From the NCBI GenBank assembly GCA_013822765.1, contig PNKY01000001.1, positions 124,001 through 188,000 of the forward strand: 64,000 nucleotides of DNA. Reading direction: 5' to 3'. Both the position numbers and the translations under genes were made by a program. Position 1 is the stretch's first letter. Each line of letters begins with the position of its first letter. Below the pieces are notes generated by a model. That model had not been told where the DNA came from. It made no database searches and was given only the letters and a program-made list of their open reading frames with translations. Below are positions 18,363-26,206 of this stretch, piece by piece. Source of the DNA: Rhodospirillum sp. GTDB lineage: Bacteria > Pseudomonadota > Alphaproteobacteria > Dongiales > Dongiaceae.

Positions 18363-19733
18363 ATGCCGATCACTGCAGGGCCGGCGGCCAAGGCTGCCGG
18401 CCTTTTTCTTGGAGCGCTCGTGGTTGCGCTGCCGGCGTCGGGCCGGGCGGACATCTTCGAGGCGCATGAATTCACCCTCTCCAACGGCCTCGACGTCGTG
18501 GTGGTGCCCAATCACCTGTCGCCCGTGGTCGTGCAGGCGGTGGTCTACAAGGCCGGCGCCGCCGACGGCGAGCCGGGCAAGAACGGCATCGCCCATTTCC
18601 TGGAACACCTGATGTTCAAGGGCACCAAGACCCTGGCGCAGGGGCAGTTCAGCAAGGAAATCGACAAGCGCGGCGGCAGCGACAACGCCTACACCTCGCA
18701 GGACGTGACGGTCTTCCACCAGGAGATCGCGAAGGAGCATCTCGAGCTCGTCATGCGTATGGAAGCGGACCGCATGGTGAACCTGCGGATCACCGACCCG
18801 ATCGTCCTGCCCGAGCGCGACGTCATCCTGCAGGAGCGCGGCGAGCGCATCGACAACGAGCCGGGCGCGCGCCTTTCCGAAGCGGTCGACGCGGTGCTCT
18901 ACCGCAACCATCCCTATCGCCTGCCGGTGATCGGCTGGCGCCACGAGATGGAAGGCTACACGACCCAGGATGCACTCGCCTTCTACGACCGGTTCTACGA
19001 ACCCAACAATGCGGTGCTGGTGGTCGGCGGCGACGTGACCGTGCAAGAGGTGCGCGCGCTGGCGGAGAAGTATTTCGGGTCGATCCCGAAAGCGGAGCCG
19101 GTCACCCGCCAGCGGCTGCAGGAGCCGCCGCCGAGCGCGCCGCGCCGGGTGGCGCTGACCGACCCGCGGGTGCGCCAGCCCTATCTCATCCGCTCCTATC
19201 AGGCGCCGAACTTCCGCAATGCCAAGGGCAACGAAGGCTACGCGCTCACGGTGCTCTCGGAGATCCTGAGCGGGGGAAGCGCCGGACGGCTCTATCGCCG
19301 CATGGTGATCGAGCAGCAATCTGCGCTTGGCGTCGACACCGGCTACGACGGCGGCGCGTATGATCTCGGACGGTTCAACTTCTACGCAACGCCACGCCAG
19401 GGCGGCGACCTCGCCGCCGCGGAGAAGGCGATGGACCAGGAGATTGCGGCCTTGCTGAAGGACGGCGTCACCGACCAGGAAGTCGCCGACGCCAAGCAGC
19501 GGCTGCAAATCGCCGCCGTCAAGGCGCGCGACAGCGTCAGCGGACCGGTCTTCATCGTGGCGGAAGCCTTGGGCAAGGGCCGCACCCTTGCCGACGTCCA
19601 GGCCTGGCCGGAGCGGATCGGCTCCGTCACGGCGGCCGACGTGCTCGTGGTCGCGGCCCAGATCTTCAAGCCGGCGAATTCGGTGACCGGCACCTTGCTG
19701 CCCAACCCGGCGCAGGAGGCGGCCCAGCCATGA
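18363..19733 (+). CDS. Exported M16 zinc peptidase, catalytic subunit
   Basis: 456 residues from the ATG at 18363 with AGGA eight bases upstream. Residues 1-29 are a signal peptide with a hydrophobic core AAGLFLGALVVALP, so it acts in the periplasm. The inverted zinc motif HFLEH is at 78-82 with the distal Glu in the VILQERGERID region, as in pitrilysin/processing-peptidase-like enzymes. The next gene overlaps in ATGA and encodes the partner without the zinc motif. Together they should form a heterodimeric M16B protease. A terminator-like hairpin lies inside the signal-peptide codons. Confidence 0.93.
   Translation: MPITAGPAAKAAGLFLGALVVALPASGRADIFEAHEFTLSNGLDVVVVPNHLSPVVVQAVVYKAGAADGEPGKNGIAHFLEHLMFKGTKTLAQGQFSKEIDKRGGSDNAYTSQDVTVFHQEIAKEHLELVMRMEADRMVNLRITDPIVLPERDVILQERGERIDNEPGARLSEAVDAVLYRNHPYRLPVIGWRHEMEGYTTQDALAFYDRFYEPNNAVLVVGGDVTVQEVRALAEKYFGSIPKAEPVTRQRLQEPPPSAPRRVALTDPRVRQPYLIRSYQAPNFRNAKGNEGYALTVLSEILSGGSAGRLYRRMVIEQQSALGVDTGYDGGAYDLGRFNFYATPRQGGDLAAAEKAMDQEIAALLKDGVTDQEVADAKQRLQIAAVKARDSVSGPVFIVAEALGKGRTLADVQAWPERIGSVTAADVLVVAAQIFKPANSVTGTLLPNPAQEAAQP
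18379..18407 (+). terminator. Terminator-like hairpin inside M16 signal-peptide codons
   Basis: GGCCGGC (18379-18385) pairs perfectly with GCCGGCC (18396-18402), with extra pairing possible inside the loop, and is followed at once by five T residues. This is the form of a Rho-independent terminator, but it lies 16 bases inside the proposed M16 reading frame. It may end bamF transcription or act as an attenuator. Confidence 0.5.
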
Positions 19734-21073
19734 TCGCGCGTCTCCTCGTCATCGCGTGCCTGCTGCTCGTTCCCCGCTGGGCGCTCGCGCTCGACATCCA
19801 GTCGGTCAAGAGCGACAGCGGCATCGAGATCTGGCTGGTCGAGAATCATGTCAACCCGATCGTCTCGGTAGCGTTCGGCTTCAAGGGTGGGTCGGGCTAC
19901 GACCCGGCCGGCAAAGAAGGAATCGCGCAGCTCGCCTCCGGCCTGCTCGACGAGGGCGCGGGCGACGTCGATTCGCAGACCTTCCAGAAGCGCATGACGG
20001 ACCGCGGCATCGAGCTCAGCTTCTCGGCCGGGCTCGACGATTTCACCGGCCGCACCCGTTTCCTGCGCGACGATCGGGCGGAGGCGGCAGAACTGCTGCG
20101 CCTCGCGCTCAGCGCGCCGCGCTTCGATCCGGAGCCGGTGGAGCGCATCCGCAATTCCCTGCTGATCGACATCGACGAGGCGGAGAGCGATCCCAACAGC
20201 ATCGCCGGCCGCCAGATGGAAGAGATGATCCTGAACGGTCATCCCTATTCCCGGCCGGCCGATGGCACCAAGGCCAGCATGACGTCGATCGCCGCCGACG
20301 ACCTGAAGCAGTTCGTCCGCCAGCGCTTCGTGCGCGCGCGGCTGGTCGTGTCGATCGTCGGCGACGTATCGCCGGCCGAGGCAAAAGCCTTCGTGGATCA
20401 AGCCTTCGGCGGATTGCCGGAGGACGTGCCGATGGCCGAGGTGGCGCCGATCCAGCCGAGCAAGCAGGGCCGCGCCCGCGTCGTCGATTTCGACGTGCCG
20501 CAGGCGATCGTGCAGTTCGCGGAACCGGGCATTCCGCGCTCCGATTCCGATTTCTTCCCGGCCTACCTGGTGAACTATGTGCTGGGCGGCGGCGGTTTCT
20601 CCGCGCGCCTGATGAACGAGGTGCGCGAGAAGCGCGGCCTGGTCTACGGCATCGGTACCGACCTTTGGACCTTCGATGCCGGCGGGTTGATCGCCGGCCA
20701 GTTCCAGACCGATCCGGGCAAGGTCGCGCAGGCGATCGAGATCGTGCGCACGGAATGGCAACGCATGGCGAGCGAAGGCCCGACCCAGCAGGAGCTGGAC
20801 GATGCCAAGACCTATCTGCTCGGCTACTACCCGCGCAATTTCACCAACACCATGGACACCGCCCAGCTGCTGCGCGGCTTGCAGACCGAAGGACTCGGCA
20901 TCGACTACGTGACGCGCCGGCAAAAGGAAATCGCCGCCGTCACCATCGCGGACACGCAGCGCGCGGCCAAGCGCCTGTTCGATGCGGCAGCGCTTACGTT
21001 CGTGGTGGTGGGACCGGCGGACCAGATCACGTTGCCCGGCGCGGAAGTCGTGAAGGCGCCGGCGCAGAACTGA
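19730..21073 (+). CDS. Exported M16 peptidase-like, non-catalytic partner subunit
   Basis: 447 residues. The start ATG overlaps the stop of the catalytic subunit (ATGA). Residues 1-20 are a signal peptide (LLVIACLLLVPRWALA). At the place of the zinc motif the sequence reads GIAQLASGLLDEGA, so HxxEH is absent and zinc catalysis is not expected. The substrate-handling Arg/Tyr pair is preserved in LMNEVREKRGLVYGIG near residue 290, as expected for the partner half of a two-subunit M16B protease. Activity therefore needs the preceding gene product. Confidence 0.92.
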   Translation: MIARLLVIACLLLVPRWALALDIQSVKSDSGIEIWLVENHVNPIVSVAFGFKGGSGYDPAGKEGIAQLASGLLDEGAGDVDSQTFQKRMTDRGIELSFSAGLDDFTGRTRFLRDDRAEAAELLRLALSAPRFDPEPVERIRNSLLIDIDEAESDPNSIAGRQMEEMILNGHPYSRPADGTKASMTSIAADDLKQFVRQRFVRARLVVSIVGDVSPAEAKAFVDQAFGGLPEDVPMAEVAPIQPSKQGRARVVDFDVPQAIVQFAEPGIPRSDSDFFPAYLVNYVLGGGGFSARLMNEVREKRGLVYGIGTDLWTFDAGGLIAGQFQTDPGKVAQAIEIVRTEWQRMASEGPTQQELDDAKTYLLGYYPRNFTNTMDTAQLLRGLQTEGLGIDYVTRRQKEIAAVTIADTQRAAKRLFDAAALTFVVVGPADQITLPGAEVVKAPAQN

Positions 21074-21109
21074 GCGCCTGTTGCGCAGCGCTGTCGCTAC
21101 TACCCTCCT

Positions 21110-21206
21110 GTCACCCCGGCCTTGAGCCGGGGTCCATCGCGGAACCGCTCTTGCAGTGGATGAATGGACCCCGGATCACGCCACTGCGTGGCTTTCCGGG
21201 GTGCCG
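21110..21206. repeat. Intergenic palindromic repeat, family B (M16-PBP)
   Basis: TCACCCCGGCCTTGAGCCGG with GGTCCATC on the left and GATGAATGGACCCCGG ... CCGGGGTGCCGG on the right form an inverted repeat, related to the copy at 9929-10026. It fills the gap between two convergent genes and ends one base before the PBP stop codon. Confidence 0.8.
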
Positions 21207-21207
21207 G

Positions 21208-23238
21208 CTATTTGTTATTTCCCCTGAGCGGTGGCAGGCCCGCCTTCTCGCGTTGCTTGTCAACGGAGGACTTTTCCAGTTTCACCGGCTTGGGCTTGTT
21301 CGGCTTGGTAGTGCCTCCGCCTCCGCCGCCGCCGGTCAGCAGCTCGGTTAGCCATGAGCCTTCCGACTCCGGAGCGTTGGCGGTGGCGATCACGTCGGTG
21401 CCAGGCCGCGCGACGTCGGCGATCGGCGTGGCGGCGAGCGCCGGCGCCATGAAATCGTGCCAGATCATCACCGGCAGCGTGCCGCCGGTTACCTTGTCCA
21501 TCGGCGCGTTGTCGTCGTTGCCGACCCACACGCCGGTCACCAGGTCGCTGGTCAGGCCGATGAACCAGGCGTCGCGGAAATTCTGGCTGGTGCCGGTCTT
21601 GCCATAGACCGGGCGATCGATCTTGGCCTTGCGCGCGGTGCCGTTCTCGACCGTCGCCGCCATCACATCCAGCATCTTGCGCACGGACGCGGCGCTGGCC
21701 ACCGGTCCCGGGCCGGAGCCTTGGCGCTCATAGAGCACGGTGCCGTCGCGCGCCGCGATGCGCTCGATGCCGAACGGCCACACGCCGTTGCCCTGGTTGG
21801 CGAAGGTCGCATAGGCGCCGGTCATCTCCAGCAAGGTGGTTTCGCTGACGCCGAGGGCGATCGCCGGATTGTTGTCCAGCGGCTCGGTGATACCGAGGCG
21901 ATGCGCGGTGTCGATCACCTTGCCGCGCCCGACTTTCTCCGACAATTGCACCGCGACCGAGTTCATCGAGCGCGCGAACGCGTCGCGCAGCGTCACCTTG
22001 CCATAGTAGCGGTCCTGGTAGTTGCCGGGCGACCAGTTGCCGATGCGGATCGGCCCGTCGACGAACAGGTTGCCGGGCACGTAGCCGTTCTCGAACGCGG
22101 CCAGGAACACGAACGCCTTGAAGGCGGAGCCGGGCTGGCGCAGCGCCTGGGTCGCGCGGTTGAACTGGCTGCCGCGATAGTCGGTGCCGCCGACCATCGC
22201 CATGACGGCGCCGTCGGGCCGCATCGTGACCAATGCGCCCTGGCTGGCCTTCATCGCCGGGCCTTGCTCGGCGAGCACGCGCGCCAGGGTCAGTTCGGCC
22301 TGCTTCTGCAGCGCGGGATCAAGCGTGGTCTGCACCACCAGGTCCTGGTCCGCGTAGCCGACATAGGAGGACACCTGGTCGATCACCCAGTCGGCGAAAT
22401 GCTGGCCGATCTGGTTGCTGGCCGCCGTCGACATCGACGGCGCGGAAGATTGGGAGATAGCACTCGCTTCGTCCTCGGTCAGCTGGCCGGCGGCGACCAT
22501 GTTGCGGATCACCAGCTCGGCCCGCGTCTTGGCGAGGTCCTGATCGTTGAACGGATTGAAGCGCGACGGCGCCTTCAGCAGGCCGGCCAGCATCGCCGCC
22601 TGGAAGATCGTGACGTCGCGCGCCGAGCGGCCGAAATACTTCTTCGCCGCCGCGTCGACGCCGTAGGCCCCGGCGCCGAAATACACCCGGTTGAGATAGA
22701 GCTCGAGGATCTGGTCTTTGGTGAAAGTGCGCTCCAGCCACAGCGACAGCAGCATCTCCTGGCCCTTGCGATGCAGGCTGCGCTCGGGCGTCAGGAACAG
22801 GTTTTTCGCAACCTGCTGGGTGATGGTGCTGCCGCCCTGCACCATGTCGCCTTCCTTGGCGTTGACGTAAAGCGCGCGCGCGACGCCGCGCAGGTCAACG
22901 CCCCAATGGCTGTAGAATCGCCGGTCCTCGGTTGCGAGGACGGCGGCCGGCAGATAAGGCGGCAGATCGACCAGCAGCACCGAATCGCCATAGAGATCGC
23001 CATAGCTCGCGATCAGCGAGCCGTCTGCTGCGACCACCGTGACGCTCGGCTGGCGCTTCAGCTCGTTGAGCCGCTCCGGCCCCGGCAGGTCGTACGCGCA
23101 CCACGCCAGGAACAGCAGCCCAAAGAAGCCGGTCCAGATCGCGCCGACCATGCTCCAGCGCGCGAGGAACCAGGCAACGGCGCGCCGCCGGGAACGGCCC
23201 CGGCGCGGCTCGGCATTGTTCGAATCGGATTTACCCAT
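21208..23238 (-). CDS. Class A penicillin-binding protein (PBP1-type glycosyltransferase/transpeptidase)
   Basis: 676 residues. A basic cytoplasmic start (RRGRSRRRA) precedes one membrane anchor at about 22-48. The GT51 glycosyltransferase domain shows ATEDRRFYSHWG (catalytic Glu104) and QGGSTITQQVAKNLFL. The transpeptidase domain shows SAFKAF (SxxK nucleophile), SMN (SxN) and KTGTSQNFRDAW (KTG). It polymerises and cross-links peptidoglycan in the periplasm. The C-terminal tail is Gly- and Lys-rich. At under 700 residues it lacks the extra OB domain of the longest PBP1a proteins, so PBP1a versus PBP2-type subclass is left open. Confidence 0.94.
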   Translation of the reverse strand: MGKSDSNNAEPRRGRSRRRAVAWFLARWSMVGAIWTGFFGLLFLAWCAYDLPGPERLNELKRQPSVTVVAADGSLIASYGDLYGDSVLLVDLPPYLPAAVLATEDRRFYSHWGVDLRGVARALYVNAKEGDMVQGGSTITQQVAKNLFLTPERSLHRKGQEMLLSLWLERTFTKDQILELYLNRVYFGAGAYGVDAAAKKYFGRSARDVTIFQAAMLAGLLKAPSRFNPFNDQDLAKTRAELVIRNMVAAGQLTEDEASAISQSSAPSMSTAASNQIGQHFADWVIDQVSSYVGYADQDLVVQTTLDPALQKQAELTLARVLAEQGPAMKASQGALVTMRPDGAVMAMVGGTDYRGSQFNRATQALRQPGSAFKAFVFLAAFENGYVPGNLFVDGPIRIGNWSPGNYQDRYYGKVTLRDAFARSMNSVAVQLSEKVGRGKVIDTAHRLGITEPLDNNPAIALGVSETTLLEMTGAYATFANQGNGVWPFGIERIAARDGTVLYERQGSGPGPVASAASVRKMLDVMAATVENGTARKAKIDRPVYGKTGTSQNFRDAWFIGLTSDLVTGVWVGNDDNAPMDKVTGGTLPVMIWHDFMAPALAATPIADVARPGTDVIATANAPESEGSWLTELLTGGGGGGGTTKPNKPKPVKLEKSSVDKQREKAGLPPLRGNNK

Positions 23239-23396
23239 GGCCCGTGTTTAGCAGATCGAAAGGACCGTCCAAAGCAATCAGACGGTGACCGGGATAGACG
23301 CCGGACGTGGCCGATTTATGTCAGAATTTGGCTAACGACCAAGGCCCGGCGCCAGGAATGGCCAGGATCACGAGGGCTTGATCGTGGGAATCGGGG

Positions 23397-24584
23397 TTAA
23401 CGGCCGGTTTTATCGGCCCAGATATTCGCGCGGAGCGAACTAGGGCCCCCGGGGTTGCCCGCGGCACGCTCCTCTTCGATCTCGATCAGCGCCTCGGTCA
23501 CGATCTGCTCCAGCGACCAGTCGGCATCGTAGTTCTGCAGCCGCTTGCGCAGGATCGGGGTTGCCAGCTCCAGCCAGCCCGGAGGCGCCTTGCCGTCGCG
23601 CGTGGCCGGGAAGTTGCGGGCCGCGTAGGCAAGATCGACGAACAGCGGGCGATAGACCGGGTCGAGGGCGCAATGCTCGAACAGCTCCGCCTGACCGCGG
23701 CCGCCTTCGTCGGCCATCAGCTTGCGCACGTTGCTGATCGGCACGTTGGCCTTGATCGACATGGCCTGCAGCAGGAAGCCGAACTGGCCGATCGCAATCG
23801 CGCGCATCACCAGCGTGGGTCCGAGCAGGCGGTTGTCTTCGAGCCGCTGCGCGAATGCACGCAGCTCTTCGGCCGGCTCACCGGCGATGCTCTGCAGCAG
23901 GAAATGCTCGCGCGAGTGATGCAGGATCATCGCCACGCGATGCGCCGGTACCGCATAGCGGCCGATCAGGCGCTCCAGCGTGCGGCCGGTGACCAAGGTC
24001 GCCATGCGCTCGACGATCGCTAGCGGCAATGCCGGGCGATTGCTCACCGCCTCGGCAATTCGCGCATGATCGCCGAAACGGTCGAGGATGTGATGGAAGC
24101 CGGGCGCCGAGATGCGCGCGTTGTTATTGGCGGCAACGCGCACCACGACCACTTCGTCGTCGGTGCGGATCAAGGCATCGGTGACGGCGACGTTGAGCGC
24201 CGGCCGCATCGCGACCGCGCGCGAATGATCGACCGAGCAGCGCTCGATCACCTGCACCAGGTCCTCGTCGCTCAAGACAACCGAGTGAACCAGGATCGGA
24301 GTCGCAACGTCGAGCACGTCCTCCGCCAGTTGGCGCGCCAAGGCGCGATCCAGATGCGGAGTAGACTTAAGGGTCTCCGAAAGGCGGCGGCGCATCTCGA
24401 GCTCCGCCTCCGGCAGTACCGTCTGCACGATGGCGAGCGCGATCTGACGCTCGGACTGAGTCAGCGGCTCGATGCTGTAAAGCTCAGCGACGCGCAGCAT
24501 CGCATCCTGGCGGTTGGTCGGATTGGGATCCGCCGCCAAGAGCTCTACATCGCGCTGCGATAGCCGAGCCAATTCCGCTTCCAT
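23397..24584 (-). CDS. DUF2336 family protein
   Basis: 395 residues, cytoplasmic, all-helical in appearance, with no signal peptide or membrane segment. The layout matches the DUF2336 family: an N-terminal AELYSIEPLTQSERQIALAIV region, the repeated HEAT-like helices with NNNARISAPGFHHI, and the AVPAHRVAMILHHSREHFLLQ segment. DUF2336 proteins are common in alphaproteobacteria and have no established biochemical role that I can cite. It is transcribed leftward, away from the tRNA-Leu gene, from an AT-richer upstream region of about 360 bases. Confidence 0.88.
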   Translation of the reverse strand: MEAELARLSQRDVELLAADPNPTNRQDAMLRVAELYSIEPLTQSERQIALAIVQTVLPEAELEMRRRLSETLKSTPHLDRALARQLAEDVLDVATPILVHSVVLSDEDLVQVIERCSVDHSRAVAMRPALNVAVTDALIRTDDEVVVVRVAANNNARISAPGFHHILDRFGDHARIAEAVSNRPALPLAIVERMATLVTGRTLERLIGRYAVPAHRVAMILHHSREHFLLQSIAGEPAEELRAFAQRLEDNRLLGPTLVMRAIAIGQFGFLLQAMSIKANVPISNVRKLMADEGGRGQAELFEHCALDPVYRPLFVDLAYAARNFPATRDGKAPPGWLELATPILRKRLQNYDADWSLEQIVTEALIEIEEERAAGNPGGPSSLRANIWADKTGR

Positions 24585-24946
24585 CCTGATCGATTCGTTA
24601 TTCTCTGGGTTACGATATGCGCCAAATCTTGCAATTACAATAATAAGATAGGTTTAGCGTAGCAGAAGGAAGTAAACGATCTCTTAACCATCGATTTGGT
24701 GTAAAATCGGCTCGAATTCAAGCCAAATTGCTGCGACGCAACATGCGGAGGTCAACACTGTCGGCGAGGGGCTTCCAAACCATTGCGACACCTTCTCTTT
24801 TGCAATGCGCTGAGGATTTTGCGGTGTTGCGGCGCGTCTTGCGTCGACGCCAATCTTATCTATGATGCCGGCCGCCTTGCGGCGCCACCCTCTCTTGGGA
24901 GGATATTTGGCGCCGAAAGTCGCCGTGGTTCCTTACGGGACCGTGG
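24585..24946. other. AT-richer intergenic region upstream of DUF2336 and tRNA-Leu
   Basis: 362 bases without a supportable gene. The segment at about 24600-24720 is clearly AT-richer than the rest of the window and should contain the leftward DUF2336 promoter. The right part carries a possible promoter for tRNA-Leu (separate entry). Confidence 0.5.
24838..24866 (+). promoter_or_regulatory. Possible promoter of tRNA-Leu
   Basis: CTTGCG (24838-24843), then 17 bases, then TATGAT (24861-24866) resembles an alphaproteobacterial housekeeping promoter (CTTGAC-17-TATAAT type). It lies 80 bases before the mature tRNA 5' end, leaving a leader to be trimmed by RNase P. Confidence 0.4.
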
Positions 24947-25033
24947 GCCCCTGTGGCGGAATTGGTAGACGCGCCTGACTCAAAATCAGGTTTCTTCACA
25001 GAAGTGCTGGTTCGAGTCCGGCCAGGGGCACCA
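24947..25033 (+). tRNA. tRNA-Leu (anticodon CAA)
   Basis: 87 bases including an encoded CCA. The acceptor strand GCCCCTG pairs with CAGGGGC. The D-arm contains the TGGTAGACGC signature of tRNA-Leu. The anticodon stem CCTGA/TCAGG encloses CTCAAAA with anticodon CAA at 24981-24983. A long variable arm and the T-loop GGTTCGAGTCC follow, the class II layout of leucine tRNA. It reads UUG codons. Confidence 0.97.
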
Positions 25034-25156
25034 AAATCAGGCGATGCTTTAGGCGCCGCACGACAGCGTGTCCTCAGCGAATTCGGAAATCCGTTGCCGA
25101 GTAGGACGCATTTCATTCTATTATGTTGATATCCGAGTTTGGCTTTGGTCGAGCCC

Positions 25157-25825
25157 ATGACAACACCTGTCGAGATTTTGATCGCTGACGACCACGCCCT
25201 GTTCCGCAAAGGCTTCGGCCTCCTGCTGCGGGACGCGCTTCCCGGGGTGGGCATCAAGGAGGTCGCTGGCTTCGACGCCGCGCTCGATTTGCTCGCCTCC
25301 AGCCCGCAGATGACCGGCGCTTTCTTCGATCTCATGATGCCGGGCATGGCCGGGCCGGACAGCATCCGAGCCGTGCGCGAAGCCTATCCGGCGCTGCATT
25401 TCGCCGCCGTGACCGGGCTCGAGGACCGCGCCCTGGCGCTCCAGGTGATCGACGCCGGCGCCAACGGCTACATCCTCAAATCCTCACCCGAGGACGAGAT
25501 CCTGCGCGCGGTCAATCGCGTGATGGCGGGCGAGACCTACCTGCCCAGTGTCCTGCCGCAGACCCCCGATGCCAAATCCACCTGGACGCCGCCGGAAGTG
25601 TCGCTGAAGGCCGAGAAGGTCGCCGACCTGCCGCTGACCCATCGCCAGCGCGACGTGATCAGCCAGCTGGCCAACGGCCTCTCCAACAAGGAGATCGCGC
25701 GCCAGCTCGGCCTCGCGGAGGGCACGGTGAAGGTGCATTTGGCGGCGATCTTCCGCGTGCTGGCCGCGCGCAACCGCACGGACGCGGTGCTGAAGGCCGC
25801 GAAGCTGGTGGCGCCCGGCCACTGA
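25157..25825 (+). CDS. NarL/FixJ-type response regulator
   Basis: 222 residues from the ATG at 25157. The receiver domain (about 5-120) has the acidic pair D11-D12, the phospho-acceptor Asp58 in FFDLMMPG, Thr in AAVTG and Lys in YILKS. A linker follows and then a LuxR-type helix-turn-helix (about 150-212) with LTHRQRDVISQLANGLSNKEIARQLGLAEGTVKVHLAAIF. Phosphorylation should control DNA binding. The kinase 380 bases downstream on the other strand (26207-28576) is the obvious candidate partner. The stop TGA overlaps the next start in TGATG. Confidence 0.93.
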   Translation: MTTPVEILIADDHALFRKGFGLLLRDALPGVGIKEVAGFDAALDLLASSPQMTGAFFDLMMPGMAGPDSIRAVREAYPALHFAAVTGLEDRALALQVIDAGANGYILKSSPEDEILRAVNRVMAGETYLPSVLPQTPDAKSTWTPPEVSLKAEKVADLPLTHRQRDVISQLANGLSNKEIARQLGLAEGTVKVHLAAIFRVLAARNRTDAVLKAAKLVAPGH

Positions 25826-26196
25826 TGAGCGCGATCGGGTTCGACCAGACGGTCCCAATCCTGCGCATCTTCTCGGTCGACAAGGCCAAGGAGTTCTATC
25901 TCGATTTTCTGGGCTTCGCGCTCGACTGGGAGCATCGCTTCGCCGATGGCCTGCCGCTCTGCATGCAGGTCTCGCGCGGCGCGCTCTGCCTGCATCTCAG
26001 CGAGCATCACGGCGACGCCTGTCCGGGTTCGACCGTGTTCGTGCGCATGCGCGGCGTCGAGGACTTGCACCGGGAACTGACGGCCAAGGCCTACCGATAT
26101 CTTCGGCCCGGCGTCGAGCGGGCGCCATGGGGTGCGCGGGTGATGGAAGTGACCGATCCCTTCGGCAACCGCATCCGCTTCAACGAGGACGACTAG
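25825..26196 (+). CDS. Glyoxalase/bleomycin-resistance-fold protein
   Basis: 123 residues. The start ATG overlaps the response-regulator stop, so the two genes are coupled. The vicinal-oxygen-chelate fold is suggested by IFSVDKAKEFYLDFLGFALDWEHRF at the start and MEVTDPFGNRIRFNE at the end, both typical of Ble/glyoxalase-superfamily proteins. Members bind hydrophobic antibiotics or catalyse metal-dependent reactions on small molecules; the ligand here is unknown. Linkage to a two-component regulator could mean it acts as a binding accessory in the same response (inference). Confidence 0.85.
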   Translation: MSAIGFDQTVPILRIFSVDKAKEFYLDFLGFALDWEHRFADGLPLCMQVSRGALCLHLSEHHGDACPGSTVFVRMRGVEDLHRELTAKAYRYLRPGVERAPWGARVMEVTDPFGNRIRFNEDD

Positions 26197-26206
26197 GCGG
26201 CCGGGA

